Assembly: GCF_002387245.1 (NCBI RefSeq)
Contig: NZ_DGLD01000019.1
Span: forward strand, 248,001 to 312,000
Reading direction: 5' to 3'
Source: Brevundimonas sp. UBA4553
GTDB lineage: Bacteria; Pseudomonadota; Alphaproteobacteria; Caulobacterales; Caulobacteraceae
DNA length: 64,000 nt
Program-made: the position numbers and the translations under genes
Shown: piece after piece, positions 42,358 through 52,275 of the stretch
How positions within the stretch are numbered: the first letter of the stretch is position 1
How the letters are laid out: each line of letters starts with the position of its first letter
The notes under the pieces: generated by a model
Told to the model about the DNA's origin: nothing
Database searches by the model: none
What the model saw: the letters and a program-made list of their open reading frames with translations, nothing else

Positions 42358-43257
42358 ATGCAACGCTTGTTCGCCGCAATCGCCGCCACCGCGCTTCTTT
42401 CCGGCTGCACGGGGATTCCGCCCGCGGCGTCGGATCGCTCGCCGCTGAAGATCGCCAGCTGGAACCTCGAACATCTGGCCGAGCGCGACGGCGAAGGCTG
42501 CAGACCGCGCGAGGAGGGCGACTACGCCCTTCTGCGTCGTCATGCGGACGCCTTGGGCGCCGATGTGATCGCCTTCCAGGAGGTCGAGAGCCGGGCGGCG
42601 GCGGAGCGGGTCTTCTCGCCCGACCGGTACGAGGTGGTCATGTCCTCCCGCCCGGCCAGTCCGTGGGGCCCGGAATGCCGCGGCCTGCCGGGCCGCCATA
42701 TCCAGAACCAGGCGGTGGGCTTCGCCATCCGCAAGGGCGTGCCCTGGTCGCGCCACGAGGATCTCTCCGCGCTCGCGCTCGGCAATCCAAACCTGCGCTG
42801 GGGCGTGGACGTCACGGTGGGTCGCGAGCGGCCGCTGCGGCTGCTGGCCGTCCACCTGAAGTCGGGATGCAATTCAGGGCGTGCGCCGACCGATCCGGAC
42901 TGCCCGGTCCTGTTCGGCCAGGCGCCGGTTCTCGAGACCTGGATCGATGACCGGGCGAACGCCGGCGAAGCCTTTGTCGTCCTGGGCGACTGGAACCGGC
43001 GGATGGCCAGCCGGGGCGACGCCTTCTTCCAGGCGCTGAACGACGGCGAGCCGGCCGCCGCGAGCCTGACCCTCACCGGGGCGGGCCGTTCGGCCGGCTG
43101 CAAGGCCCGCTACAGGGAGTTCATCGACTTCATCGTCGTCGGCGTCGAGGCGGCCGAGCGCGTCGTGCCGGGCTCTTTCGAGGAATACGCCTATGCGTCG
43201 CCTGAAGCGGAGCACCCTTCCGATCACTGTCCGATCTCGGTGAGGATGTTGAACTAG
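42358..43257 (+). CDS. Endonuclease/exonuclease/phosphatase lipoprotein
   Basis: Protein of 299 residues with a lipoprotein signal (LFAAIAATALLSGC with lipobox LSGC). The EEP fold carries LKIASWNLEHLAERDGEG, VIAFQEVES (metal-binding glutamate), FVVLGDWNRRMA (Asp-x-Asn) and PSDHCPISVRM (S-D-H). It should be an extracytoplasmic nuclease or phosphodiesterase. Four additional cysteines (EGCRPR, GPECRG, SGCNSG, DPDCPV) may form disulfides. Substrate unknown. Confidence 0.85.
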   Translation: MQRLFAAIAATALLSGCTGIPPAASDRSPLKIASWNLEHLAERDGEGCRPREEGDYALLRRHADALGADVIAFQEVESRAAAERVFSPDRYEVVMSSRPASPWGPECRGLPGRHIQNQAVGFAIRKGVPWSRHEDLSALALGNPNLRWGVDVTVGRERPLRLLAVHLKSGCNSGRAPTDPDCPVLFGQAPVLETWIDDRANAGEAFVVLGDWNRRMASRGDAFFQALNDGEPAAASLTLTGAGRSAGCKARYREFIDFIVVGVEAAERVVPGSFEEYAYASPEAEHPSDHCPISVRMLN

Positions 43258-43400
43258 GCGCGACGGGGGCTCCTGGTCTTCAGCCGGGGCGTATGCTGAC
43301 GAAAAATGCGTTCGGCATGGCCTCTCGGTCCACCCCAGGGACGCCGACTCGGATAGATGGGCGTCATGACCCGTGACGAACTCGAGCGACCCTTGATCGG

Positions 43401-43646
43401 ATGGGCCGGGCGGCTGCGGCCGCCGCGGACCCGGATCAGCAGCCCGGCCTGATCACCGTGGAAAGCGGGCTCTGGGTGGAGCATCTCTCCGTGGTGCGCG
43501 CGACCTGTTCGGCCCTGCACGACGGCCTGCGCTACCGGAACCTCCAGATCCATGTCGGTTCGACCTTGGTGACCGCCGTCCTGTCTCGCGCCGAGGCCGG
43601 CGAACGCGGCGCTCCCTATCGCGACCTGACGGCCCTGACAGCCTGA
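43401..43646 (+). CDS. Hypothetical protein, 5' end uncertain
   Basis: The C-terminal 60 residues (GLITVESGLWVEHLSVVRAT, CSALHDGLRYRNLQIHVGST) look like real coding sequence, but the first residues are Ala-rich. A second frame from ATG 43367 reads MTRDELERPLIGWAGRL before a stop, and fits as the natural N-terminus. A one-base indel near 43410 or an unusual start could explain both. No family recognised. Confidence 0.45.
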   Translation: MGRAAAAAADPDQQPGLITVESGLWVEHLSVVRATCSALHDGLRYRNLQIHVGSTLVTAVLSRAEAGERGAPYRDLTALTA

Positions 43647-43763
43647 TCGCGCGATCATCCGCCAGCCAGCTGGCCGGCGGCGGGCGGGTCGGGCCCTGGG
43701 CCCTTCCGGGAGAACGGACCGCGCGCTGGTTCGTTTGAGCCGGAGCATCCTCGCGAGATCCCC

Positions 43764-44501
43764 ATGTCCCGATACACCCTCTACTACTGGTCCGCGCCGT
43801 TTCGCGGCCAGTTCGTGCGCGCCCTTCTGGCCCATGCCGGGGCGACCTGGGTCGAGGCCGGAGACGCGGCCGTGACCCGTCTGATGGAGGGGGCGATCGA
43901 CGACATGCCGGTTCCCTTCATGGGGCCGCCGGTCCTGGTCGACGCGGAAGCCGGCCTGACCCTGTCCCAGACGCCGGCCATCCTGCTCTATCTCGGCGAC
44001 ACGCTCCACCTTCTCCCGAAGACCGCCGCTGGACGCGCCCTTTCGATCAAGGTGGCGAACGACGCCAACGACGTCATCGACGAACTCACCCTGGACGGGG
44101 GCCGCCAGATGTGGACCGAAAGCCGCTGGGCCGAATTCGCGCCGCGCCTGAAACGATGGATGGGGCTCTGGGAGGACTTGGGGCGCCGACACGGCCTCAA
44201 GCCCCAGTCCGGCTTTCTCCTCGGCGGCGAGACGGCGGGCGTCGCCGACGTCGTCACCGCGACCCTGTGGTCGACCATGGCGGAGCGCTTCCCTCTGATC
44301 GACGCCATGCTTGAAGAATCCGCCCCCCTCACGACCGGCCTGGTCCGCAGGATGGCGCAAACCCCGCCGCTCGCCGAACTGGCGGCGCGCGCCCGCGCCG
44401 ACTACGGCGACCTCTATTGCGGCGGTCGGATCGAGCAGTCGCTGCGCGAGGTTCTGGAGGCTCAGGCGCCGGCCGACCGTACAACGGGCCCGCGCCGCTA
44501 A
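43764..44501 (+). CDS. Glutathione S-transferase family protein
   Basis: Protein of 245 residues: a thioredoxin-like N-terminal domain (YTLYYWSAPFRGQFVRALLA; VPFMGPPVLVD; TLSQTPAILLYLGD with the glutathione-binding S-Q-T motif) and a helical C-terminal domain (GFLLGGETAGVADVVTATLW with the N-capping box aspartate). Length is ordinary. It may conjugate or reduce electrophiles. It stands alone on this strand. The last 40 residues look less conserved and disordered. Confidence 0.85.
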   Translation: MSRYTLYYWSAPFRGQFVRALLAHAGATWVEAGDAAVTRLMEGAIDDMPVPFMGPPVLVDAEAGLTLSQTPAILLYLGDTLHLLPKTAAGRALSIKVANDANDVIDELTLDGGRQMWTESRWAEFAPRLKRWMGLWEDLGRRHGLKPQSGFLLGGETAGVADVVTATLWSTMAERFPLIDAMLEESAPLTTGLVRRMAQTPPLAELAARARADYGDLYCGGRIEQSLREVLEAQAPADRTTGPRR

Positions 44502-44596
44502 TCCCGGACCGGACCTGAGGGCTCCGCCCTCGCGCCGGCCGGGGCGAAGCGGCTTCGCCGCTGGATCGGCGGTCTCCCCGGCCTTCCGCGTCGGTC

Positions 44597-44830
44597 ATGA
44601 AAGTCGGTGGCCGTCGAGCGCTCGGAGTCGGAGCGGGCGAGTTCGCCGACCGCCTCGAGGACTGGGGCGGGCGTCTGGCCGAGGCGGAGGAACGCCTGCT
44701 GGAAGGGCGGCGGTGGTTGCCCGCCGTCCTGCGCGAGCTGAACCCTCGGCGACGATCGAGGGGGGGGGTGAAGCGGCTGGCGGGGGCCGCCGCGGCGCCT
44801 GACGAGGCCGACAGCTTCGCCACCGAATAG
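44597..44830 (+). CDS. Uncertain small basic protein
   Basis: A 77-residue frame MKVGGRRALGVGAGEFADRL with a helical middle (LAEAEERLLEGRRWLPAVLR) and an Ala/Asp tail. Composition is plausible, but no RBS, family or context supports it. It could be a chance frame in GC-rich DNA. Confidence 0.3.
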   Translation: MKVGGRRALGVGAGEFADRLEDWGGRLAEAEERLLEGRRWLPAVLRELNPRRRSRGGVKRLAGAAAAPDEADSFATE

Positions 44831-45050
44831 GCCTTCCATCGCGACAGGGATGGACTGCGCGCCCAAGGGCGTGCGGTTCTCTTATCGAGCAGCGCCCGTC
44901 CAAGGGTCACCAACCGCTTAAGAGCCGGAAGCTCGGCCGGTCTGTCGGCGGTTGCGCGCCGGGAGGGCGACGAGGGCAGGGGCGCTGACCTTTTGTCCTA
45001 TGGGGAAACTGCGTGTTGCCGAACGCGCGCGCGAAGGCCTAGATCGCTAG

Positions 45051-45431
45051 ATGATCCAGTATCTCAAGCCGGTTCGGTCGCGCCACAAGCCCGCCTCCCT
45101 CAGCCTGCGTTCGCGCCGGACCACCGCCGCGGAACTGCTGGTCTGGGCCTCCGCCCTTGGCCTGAGCGCCGTGGTGACGCCGCCCGCCAAGGCCGCGGTG
45201 ATGGAGCTCCTGCAGGCCTACCGCTCGACCCCGCTGCTGGCTTGGGTCGATCCTCAGACTCTGGGGGCGACCGTCTTCATCCTGATCTTCGCAGGATGCG
45301 CTGTCCTGCTCGGCCTCGGCGCCGGCGCGGTCCTCAGAATCACCCTCCGGCGCGAGCGGCTGCGCCGTTCGACCGGCAGCGCCTTCTACCCTGGCCCCGG
45401 CCTCCGCGGACACCCACGCCTGGAGCCCTGA
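45051..45431 (+). CDS. Small two-helix membrane protein
   Basis: Protein of 126 residues: a basic N-terminus (MIQYLKPVRSRHKPASLSLR), helix 1 (AAELLVWASALGLSAVVTPP), a loop with a conserved-looking AYRSTPLLAWVDPQTLGATV, helix 2 (FILIFAGCAVLLGLGAGAVL) and a cytosolic basic tail. No family recognised. The ATG is preceded by no strong ribosome site. Confidence 0.5.
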   Translation: MIQYLKPVRSRHKPASLSLRSRRTTAAELLVWASALGLSAVVTPPAKAAVMELLQAYRSTPLLAWVDPQTLGATVFILIFAGCAVLLGLGAGAVLRITLRRERLRRSTGSAFYPGPGLRGHPRLEP

Positions 45432-45454
45432 GGCCAGGGCGGTTTAGAACGTCG

Positions 45455-46000
45455 GATCAGGCTTCCGGATCGTCGGCCGCGCGCAGGCCGGGCCTGGCTG
45501 GCTTCCGTCGCGATCTGGCGTATGACCTCGATCCGCTCGGACAGGTAGGCGAGCTCTTCGCCCGTGATGCGGTAGCGCCGGGAGTTGCGCGCCTTCACAT
45601 AAGGCGGCGCCCAGCAGTTCGAAGCAGCGCTTCTGGAACTTGGCGTCATGTGGCAGACCTCGCGCCGTCCGGGCTCGAGCGGCTCCGTCATGTTGGGAAG
45701 CCGGATCAGGTTGGGGCTCTTCGGCCGTCGCGAACGATGTCGATGAAGAAGCCGCGTCCTTGCTTCAGCTTCCAGTTCACGTCGTCCAGGCTGCGCACGA
45801 TCAGGCTGACGGGCGTGCGCAGGGCGCCCGCCGACAGCTCGGCCAGCAGGCGCTTCTCGATGTCTTCCCAGACTCGAAGTGGGTTAGGTCTTCGTGGTCC
45901 ACCCCGGCCAGGATGTCGAGGTCCGAGGCATAGCGTCCGACCGGATCATGGAGCTGGTCGCCGCGTGCGTGTGTCCCTTCGCCTGTTGTAGACTGACTGT
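45455..46000 (-). pseudogene. Nucleotidyltransferase-HEPN gene, multiply frameshifted
   Basis: Read leftward, pieces of one known protein type appear in order but in different frames: YASDLDILAGVDHEDLTHFE (nucleotidyltransferase D-x-D loop), then EDIEKRLLAELSAGALRTPV, SLIVRSLDDVNWKLKQGRGF and FIDIVRDG, then DAKFQKRCFELLGAA in a third frame, and finally YVKARNSRRYRITGEELAYL and SERIEVIRQIA of the HEPN end. The R-x-Y-R-I-T-x-E-E-L-A-x-L motif is highly characteristic of the fused nucleotidyltransferase-HEPN protein. At least three frame changes and a missing segment between the domains show it is dead. In intact relatives this fused pair is linked to toxin/antitoxin-type nucleotide transfer. 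No other part of a toxin-antitoxin locus is left. Confidence 0.75.
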
Positions 46001-46228
46001 CCGTGGCTCTGCTCGCGCGCGGACGGACCCCGCGAAGGTCCGCCATGGGTCGGTCCACGCCCCTTATCGCCAGGCGGAGGAGCCGACACTCATCGCGGTC
46101 ACCGAATATCGCCTTACTGAACGGGCTGCAGTGACGGCCTCTGGCGCTGTGCCGACATCGAGGATGCCGCGGCGTAGTCCTCCGGGATGAAAGGGAAGCG
46201 GGCCTCTGACGAGGCCCCCCAGCCGAGC

Positions 46229-46651
46229 TTACAGGCCGAAGGTCACCATGCCCTCCTCGTTGATCCGCCAAGCCGGATTGAAGGCGATTTCCCAGGAATG
46301 GTCGTCCGGATCAGCAACATAGCCTCTGAACCCGCCTTGGGGAGGCGCGTCTGCCTGGCGGAGAATCCGACCGCCCGAACTTGCGAGCCTGTTCATCAGG
46401 GGGCCGACGTGTTCTGGGTCACGAACATTATGGGCGAGGCTGAACGCACCCGGACGCTTCAGCCCCTCCCTCCCCATGTCGCCTTCAAGGCCACCGTCAA
46501 GCCAGGTCCCCAGCATCAGGCCATTCATCTGATAGAAGACGATCTCGTCGTTCTCGAAGATCGGCGTCCACCCGAACCCGTCGACGTAAAACGTTTTGGA
46601 TCTCGTCAGGTCGGCGACGCTGAGAGTGATGACCGCAATTTGCTGTTGCAT
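46229..46651 (-). CDS. VOC-family (glyoxalase-like) protein
   Basis: Protein of 140 residues with two beta-alpha-beta-beta-beta modules: MQQQIAVITLSVADLTRSKT, FYVDGFGWTPIFENDEIVFY and FRGYVADPDDHSWEIAFNPA. The fold is that of glyoxalase/bleomycin-resistance/dioxygenase proteins. The terminal E (WEIAFNP) is the usual metal ligand, but the first expected histidine is not obvious, so catalysis is uncertain. The ATG at 46651 follows AAGGAC; a longer frame upstream has no support. Confidence 0.85.
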   Translation of the reverse strand: MQQQIAVITLSVADLTRSKTFYVDGFGWTPIFENDEIVFYQMNGLMLGTWLDGGLEGDMGREGLKRPGAFSLAHNVRDPEHVGPLMNRLASSGGRILRQADAPPQGGFRGYVADPDDHSWEIAFNPAWRINEEGMVTFGL

Positions 46652-47324
46652 AGTCCACGTCCTTTGCTCGCAGCCTGCACCATGCAAACCGCGTTGAAGG
46701 TCGGGGGACTCGCCGCAGGTTGCGACGGACAGGCCCGCTTGCGCGAGGACCGGACTAACCACACCGATCTGCCTTTTTCGACGCCTTCACACTAGCGCGG
46801 ACGAGAGCCACGACAAAGTCGGCTCAGTGTCGAAAGTGGGCCTGAGAGCCGAGCAGGCAACAGCCGCTTTGAGGTCGTCACGCGCTGCCCCTTCGCTGGC
46901 GCAATGATCACCTGAAAGCAGGATCCGCAGACGGGGGTGTCCAGCCAGCTCGTTTGGTGAGGGAAACTGCAGACTGCGGATCATGCAGATCGGATCGTCG
47001 ACCGCGGGCTGGGGCGTCCGCACGTGGCTGACGCTTCTTCCAGGCTGAGGACGCGCCACGGCCGTATATTGGGGGCCGCCGTCGGCAGTGCTGCTCGTCA
47101 TGTCTCTGATGATCAAGCTCGCGCTTCGGCCCGCTATACAGACAAATCGTCGATGGGTGGCGCTCCAGCGATTGGAGTTGCTCGTGGGCTAAGATCGGCA
47201 TGTCAATCCACTAGTCGAGCCGCCTGCCCAGGGGCATGCCGGGAAGCCCGGAGAGTCCGCAAAGGGTCGCGGCGTTCGCTCAAGGGTGGAGGAATGACAT
47301 GAGATCCCGCTTCGCTGCTCGGCG
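46652..47324. other. Gene-poor stretch
   Basis: About 670 bases hold only irregular leftward frames, such as 46787-47116, with no family pattern. Nothing else was recognised. Confidence 0.35.
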
Positions 47325-47837
47325 TTAAGCGGGGGGACGCGCCTTAACCGGGTCGAACTGCTGAGCCACCGGATCAATTTGAACATTGGCTCCATGGGCG
47401 ATCCTGAGGCCCTCTGCGGTTCTAAGAAGCACAAGGCTCATGCGATCCTTCGAAGGCGGCACAGAATCGCCGCCCGGCGTGGTGAAAGCCCCCATGCTCC
47501 AGCGTGCGACGACGGAAAGCGCGCCTGTTCCAACGGGCACGACACTCTCGACTTCCTCCAAGGCCAAGGGCACGCCCTTGAACATCATCTCGAGGTAAAT
47601 TCGGTGGGCCAGCTCAGCCTGGGCTTTACCCTGCCAATGCATGCCGACAATGTTGACCCAATGAATGTCTTCCGTCGCCAGGCGAAACATTCGAGCCGCA
47701 TCACCTGCATTCCAGGCGGCCTGATACTCGCTGAGCAGTTCAGCAACCGCCTGGACATCACTCGGTGAAGATGCGGCCTTGGAGGACGCGGCGACAGAGC
47801 CGAGTGTGGCGAACGCGACGAAGTTGCGGCGATCCAT
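47325..47837 (-). CDS. SnoaL/NTF2-like (DUF4440 type) exported protein
   Basis: Protein of 170 residues. The N-terminus MDRRNFVAFATLGSVAASSK has a twin-arginine-like and hydrophobic character, suggesting export. The NTF2-like fold follows: QAVAELLSEYQAAWNAGDAA, RMFRLATEDIHWVNIVGMHW, QGKAQAELAH and FVARWS-type strands (ALSVVARWSMGAF), the usual pattern of SgcJ/EcaC-type proteins. GAGGGCAGGACC precedes the ATG. Its 5' end and leader are duplicated in decayed form at 24227-24360. Function unknown. Confidence 0.75.
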   Translation of the reverse strand: MDRRNFVAFATLGSVAASSKAASSPSDVQAVAELLSEYQAAWNAGDAARMFRLATEDIHWVNIVGMHWQGKAQAELAHRIYLEMMFKGVPLALEEVESVVPVGTGALSVVARWSMGAFTTPGGDSVPPSKDRMSLVLLRTAEGLRIAHGANVQIDPVAQQFDPVKARPPA

Positions 47838-48087
47838 GGTCCTGCCCTCAAGACTTCTCATTGAACAGCAATACCTCAAGTTCGTCCCTGGACAAAGGCG
47901 CTTGGACCGTGGAGCCTGTTTCCACTTAAAGACGTCTGGGCCGAAAGCGGATCTGCGCCCGTGGATCTGGATGTCGCTTTCCCGACACGGGGGGCATGAC
48001 GGCGTTTGGCGCACTTCCGACCGAGACTTCACCGCTCAGGTCGGGCGCGGGGCGACATGTGGCGTGCGGCTCGTGTCGATCGGTTCC

Positions 48088-48510
48088 TCACGGTTCCGTC
48101 ATTGGAGCGCCGATTAGCACCGGTCTGCGGCTCGCTGCTTCGCTGATGTCGGCCCACTGAGAAAGACGTCGCCATCTGCCGCCTATGCGCTGCTCCCAAG
48201 CGCACAGCATATGTGAGGGTTGAAGACCGACGCAGGTCACGCGCCTAACGTCCGCGGAAGCGATAGGGCTGTCTCCCTCGGTCGACAGAGCGCCGGCCCA
48301 TGAACCCGGCGCGAGATGTGCAAACAGGGTTTCCTCTGCCGGGGGATCGACGGGCGGTGGAATGGCCATCGCCTGGATCTGCGGCGCTTTCGGCGGATCC
48401 CGGAATCCGCGCTCCGGAATAGCGAGAACCCGGGTTTGATCGCTCAGCTGTGATGTTGCGGAGGCGCAGCCGGTAATGGTCAACATGCAGATGAGCGGCA
48501 AGATGCGCAA
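48088..48510 (-). CDS. Hypothetical lipoprotein
   Basis: Protein of 140 residues with a lipobox (LPLICMLTITGCASATS; ITGC with the lipidated cysteine). The rest is proline-rich, then a short folded stretch (VRRVTCVGLQPSHMLCAWEQ, RIGGRWRRLSQWADISEA) that looks like an SH3-like or beta-rich module with two cysteines. No family recognised. Confidence 0.6.
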   Translation of the reverse strand: MRILPLICMLTITGCASATSQLSDQTRVLAIPERGFRDPPKAPQIQAMAIPPPVDPPAEETLFAHLAPGSWAGALSTEGDSPIASADVRRVTCVGLQPSHMLCAWEQRIGGRWRRLSQWADISEAASRRPVLIGAPMTEP

Positions 48511-48872
48511 GCAACCCTCCGGGACTTACAGCCTGTCGCGAACAGAATGGCCGGAGCCCACCCGGTAATCAACACGGGGGCTGGGTTTTGACCGGGCTCG
48601 CTTGCGGGAAGCCGAAGAACAATTGACAGCCCGAAGCGCTTCGCGCGTCAGCCTTTTCGGCGTCGAACCTGTCCACTGATCACGCGGCGCCAGGGCGCAA
48701 GCGCTCAGCCGCCCTATGCGTCCTAAGTGATTGGTGTGAACAGGCCAAAGCGGCCAACCGAAGGATCTCGTCCGGCGTCGACCAGGACACCAGCGTCGAG
48801 GCCGGGCGCTTCGGGCCGTCTCAGCGGGCGGCTTTCATGCGGGTCGCTCGTGATCGGCCCGAACGTCGTGGC
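48511..48872. other. Intergenic stretch before the dnaE2 stop
   Basis: A 362-base spacer. A rightward frame at 48727-48930 lacks any support. A short inverted motif (AAGCGCTTCGCG, near 48632) is the only feature, and is weak. Confidence 0.3.
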
Positions 48873-51800
48873 TCACTTGAAATCCCTTGTCTTCAGCCGG
48901 AGCGCCTTAAGCGAGAGATCGGGGATGTAGATGTCCCGCGCCCTGCTGGGGACGCCGCGAGGATCAGGCAGGCTGCCGTGATGGACTTCGTCGCCACGCC
49001 CATGAGGCAGGGGAAAGGCCTCGCCGCGTCCGCCGACCGAGGCCAGCAGCCCCGAGCCGTCATGAAGCTTGGTCGCCACGATGTGGACGACGTCGCCCTC
49101 GCGCTGAACCTTGCCGTCCACGATCAGGAGGCTGGCGCTCAGAACGATACGACGCTGCTGCTCGTAAAGGCTTGGCCATATCACCAGGTTGGCGACGCCG
49201 GTCTCGTCTTCGATCGTAATGAACATCACGCCCTTGGCCGAACCCGGCTTCTGGCGGACCAGGACGAGGCCGGCGGTGCGGGTCAGACGGCGGTCGCGCA
49301 TGGCTGTCGCCTCGGCGCAGGTCAGGACGTGGCGGCTCTGGAGATCGTTGCGGAGGAAGGCGACGGGATGGTCGCGCAGGGTCAGGCCGACATGGCTGTA
49401 GTCCTCGACGACAGCCCGGCCCGGCGTCATCGGCTTCAGAAGCGGCGTGGGCTCAGGCGCCTCGGGGCGGTGTTCGGCGTCTCTTTCATCGGCGGCCGCG
49501 AACAGGGGAAGAGGCTCGTCGCGCAGGGCCTTGAGGACCCAAAGCGCTTCCCGACGCTCCAGCTTAAGAGCCGGTCTGAAGGCGTCGGCTTCTGCGAGTT
49601 TGACCAAGCTGGCGACGGGGATGCTCGCGCGTCGCCACAGATCATCCGGCGAGGCGAACGGCTGATCCTTCCGCGCCGCGACGAGACGAGCGGCGTCCCC
49701 GTTCGGTAATCCCCGCACCATCCGCAGCCCCAGACGAACGGCGAAGCCACCGTCGTTGGGCTCCAGCGTACAGTCCCATCGGCTGGTGTTGACACAGACG
49801 GGGCGGATTTCGACGCCGTGCTCGCGGGCGTCGCGGACGATCTGGGCCGGGGCGTAGAACCCCATCGGCTGGGCGTTGAGCAGGGCCGCGCAGAAGACGT
49901 CCGGGTGATGCCGCTTGAGCCAGGACGACGCATAGGCGATCAGGGCGAAGGAGGCGGCGTGGCTCTCGGGGAAGCCATAGGAACCAAAGCCCTCCAGCTG
50001 GCTGAACGTCTTGTCGGCGAACTCCGTCGTATAGCCGCGCTCGACCATCCCGCTGATCAGCTTGTCCTTGAAGTGACTGACCCCGCCGGTGAACTTGAAG
50101 GTCGCCATGGCGCGACGCAGCTGATCGGCCTCAGACGCGGTGAAACCTGCGCATTCGATGGCGACCCGCATCGCCTGTTCCTGGAAGAGCGGCACCCCCA
50201 GCGTCTTGCCGAGCACCTTCTCCAACTCGGGCTTGGGGTAGATGACCGGCTCCTTGCCTTCCCGGCGCCTGAGATAGGGATGGACCATGTCGCCCTGGAT
50301 CGGTCCGGGACGGACGATCGCCACTTCGATGACCAGGTCGTAAAAGGTCCTGGGCTTGATCCGGGGGAGCATGGCCATCTGCGCCCGGCTCTCGATCTGG
50401 AAGACGCCGAGGGTGTCCGCCTTGCGGATCATCGCATAGGTCTGCGGATCCTCGGCGGGGATGGTCGCCAGGTCGAGCTGGATATCCTTGTGTTCGGCCA
50501 GCAGATCGAAACCACGCTTCATGCAACTCAGCATGCCGAGCGCCAGCACGTCCACCTTCATGAACTTCAGAGCGTCGATGTCGTCCTTGTCCCATTCGAT
50601 GACCTGGCGGTCCTTCATCGCCGCCGGCTCGATGGGAACCAGGTCGTCCAGCCGGTCATGGGTGAGGACGAAGCCGCCCGGGTGCTGGCTCAGGTGTCGG
50701 GGGAAGCCGATGAGCTGGCGCGAGAGATCCAGCGCCAGCCGAAGCCTCCGGTCCTGAAGGTTGAGGTTGAGCGCCTCGACGTGCCGGTCCTCGACCCCGT
50801 CGCTGGAATAGCTCCAGACCTGGGACGACAGGGTCTTGATCAGGTCTTCGCTCAGTCCAAGGGCCTTGCCCACGTCCCTGAGCGCGCCGCGCGAGCGGTA
50901 GCGGACGACGGTCGAGCACAGGGCGGCGTGGTTGCGCCCATAGGTGTCGAAGATCCACTGCATCACGACCTCGCGCCGCTCATGCTCGAAATCGACGTCG
51001 ATGTCGGGAGGCTCCTTCCGCTCCTGGCTGACGAAGCGCTCGAACAGCAGGTCGTTGCGCTCCGGATCGATCGAGGTGATCCCAAGGACGTAACAGACCG
51101 CGGAGTTGGCCGCCGAGCCCCGACCCTGGCACAGGATGTCCTGACTTCTGGCGAAGCGGACGATGGAATGGACCGTGAGGAAGTAGGGCGCGTAGGCGAG
51201 CGCGCCGATCAGCCTCAGTTCATGCTCGAGCGCGCGACGCACCTTGTCCGGCAGGCCTTCGGGATAACGCGCCCCGGCCCCTTCCCAGGTCAGATGCTCA
51301 AGCGCCTGTTGCGGCGTCATGCCGGGCAGGCTGGCTTCCTCGGGATACTGATAGGCCAGCTCGTCCAGGGAGAAACGACAGCGGTCGGCGATCTCGAGCG
51401 TCCGCGCCAGGGCTTCGGGGAAGCGCGGAAAGAGCCGGTGCATCTCCGGGGCGGGCTTCAGATGACGGTCGGCCGAGCGCTCACGCCGGAAGCCCAGGGT
51501 GTCGATCGTGCAGCTTTCGCGGATACAGGTCACCACGTCCTGGAGGATGCGGCGGTCGGGGTGATGAAAAAGCACGTCGTTCGTGACGACCGTCTTGACG
51601 CGGGCTCCGGTCGCCAGCACCGAAAGCTCATGCAGCCGCATCTGGTCGCGCGGCCGTCGCTGGAGCGTCAGGGCGAGATGGGCGTCGGCCCCGAAGATCG
51701 CGCTGAGCCGCCTGAGGCGTCGGCCAGTGACGGCGTCGGCCCGCTCGGGGACCAGGATGGCGATCAGGCCGTCGGCGAAGTCCTCCAGATCGTCCCAGTC

Positions 51801-52127
51801 CAGAAGACAGTTGGCCTTGCCGCCTCGCCGCTTGCCCAGGGAGAGCAGGCGACACAGCCGCGCATAGGCCGGCCGGTTGGTCGGGTAGACAAGCACCGTC
51901 GAGCCGTCGGTGAGCTCGAGCCGGCAGCCGACGATCAGCCGCACCCCCGTGGCCTTGGCGGCCTCATGGGCGCGAACGACGCCGGCCAGGCTGTTCCGGT
52001 CGGTGACGGCCAGGGCTCCGATCCCGCACGCCGCAGCCTGGCTGAACAATTCCTCGCAGGAACTGGCGCCGCGCAGGAAGGAAAAATGCGACGCGCACTG
52101 GAGTTCGACGTATCGAGGGGCGGCCAT
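48873..52127 (-). CDS. dnaE2: Error-prone DNA polymerase DnaE2 (ImuC)
   Basis: Protein of 1084 residues. It begins with a DnaE2-type PHP domain ([35 protein letters not shown]), then the palm with the catalytic acid motif [20 protein letters not shown], fingers ([37 protein letters not shown]), a C-terminal OB fold ([20 protein letters not shown]) and the terminal KTRDFK. Length and order match DnaE2, the polymerase of the ImuA-ImuB-DnaE2 mutasome, which copies damaged DNA. It is here 1.5 kb from imuB, separated by xthA and a DUF3833 gene on the other strand. I see no GTTC/GAAC repeat in the 148-base spacer upstream. Confidence 0.94.
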   Translation of the reverse strand: MAAPRYVELQCASHFSFLRGASSCEELFSQAAACGIGALAVTDRNSLAGVVRAHEAAKATGVRLIVGCRLELTDGSTVLVYPTNRPAYARLCRLLSLGKRRGGKANCLLDWDDLEDFADGLIAILVPERADAVTGRRLRRLSAIFGADAHLALTLQRRPRDQMRLHELSVLATGARVKTVVTNDVLFHHPDRRILQDVVTCIRESCTIDTLGFRRERSADRHLKPAPEMHRLFPRFPEALARTLEIADRCRFSLDELAYQYPEEASLPGMTPQQALEHLTWEGAGARYPEGLPDKVRRALEHELRLIGALAYAPYFLTVHSIVRFARSQDILCQGRGSAANSAVCYVLGITSIDPERNDLLFERFVSQERKEPPDIDVDFEHERREVVMQWIFDTYGRNHAALCSTVVRYRSRGALRDVGKALGLSEDLIKTLSSQVWSYSSDGVEDRHVEALNLNLQDRRLRLALDLSRQLIGFPRHLSQHPGGFVLTHDRLDDLVPIEPAAMKDRQVIEWDKDDIDALKFMKVDVLALGMLSCMKRGFDLLAEHKDIQLDLATIPAEDPQTYAMIRKADTLGVFQIESRAQMAMLPRIKPRTFYDLVIEVAIVRPGPIQGDMVHPYLRRREGKEPVIYPKPELEKVLGKTLGVPLFQEQAMRVAIECAGFTASEADQLRRAMATFKFTGGVSHFKDKLISGMVERGYTTEFADKTFSQLEGFGSYGFPESHAASFALIAYASSWLKRHHPDVFCAALLNAQPMGFYAPAQIVRDAREHGVEIRPVCVNTSRWDCTLEPNDGGFAVRLGLRMVRGLPNGDAARLVAARKDQPFASPDDLWRRASIPVASLVKLAEADAFRPALKLERREALWVLKALRDEPLPLFAAADERDAEHRPEAPEPTPLLKPMTPGRAVVEDYSHVGLTLRDHPVAFLRNDLQSRHVLTCAEATAMRDRRLTRTAGLVLVRQKPGSAKGVMFITIEDETGVANLVIWPSLYEQQRRIVLSASLLIVDGKVQREGDVVHIVATKLHDGSGLLASVGGRGEAFPLPHGRGDEVHHGSLPDPRGVPSRARDIYIPDLSLKALRLKTRDFK

Positions 52128-52275
52128 CTCAGGACCGCTGCGCTGTGGGAAGGACTTCGGAGCGATGCACGTCAGCCTCGGGCGATAGGCTGCAAGGCCA
52201 GCGCGGCTGCATGGAGACGTCGTTGCGGGTCACGGCCGCGCAACGTCCCTCGGGCCGGAGCGTTGGCTCAGACGC

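Noticed and set aside
44548..44562. AGCGGC-TTC-GCCGCT hairpin after the glutathione transferase gene
   Set aside because: Only 6 base pairs and no T-run; too short to call a terminator in DNA of this GC content.
46787..47116. 109-codon minus-strand frame
   Set aside because: Irregular composition, no ribosome site and no family pattern.
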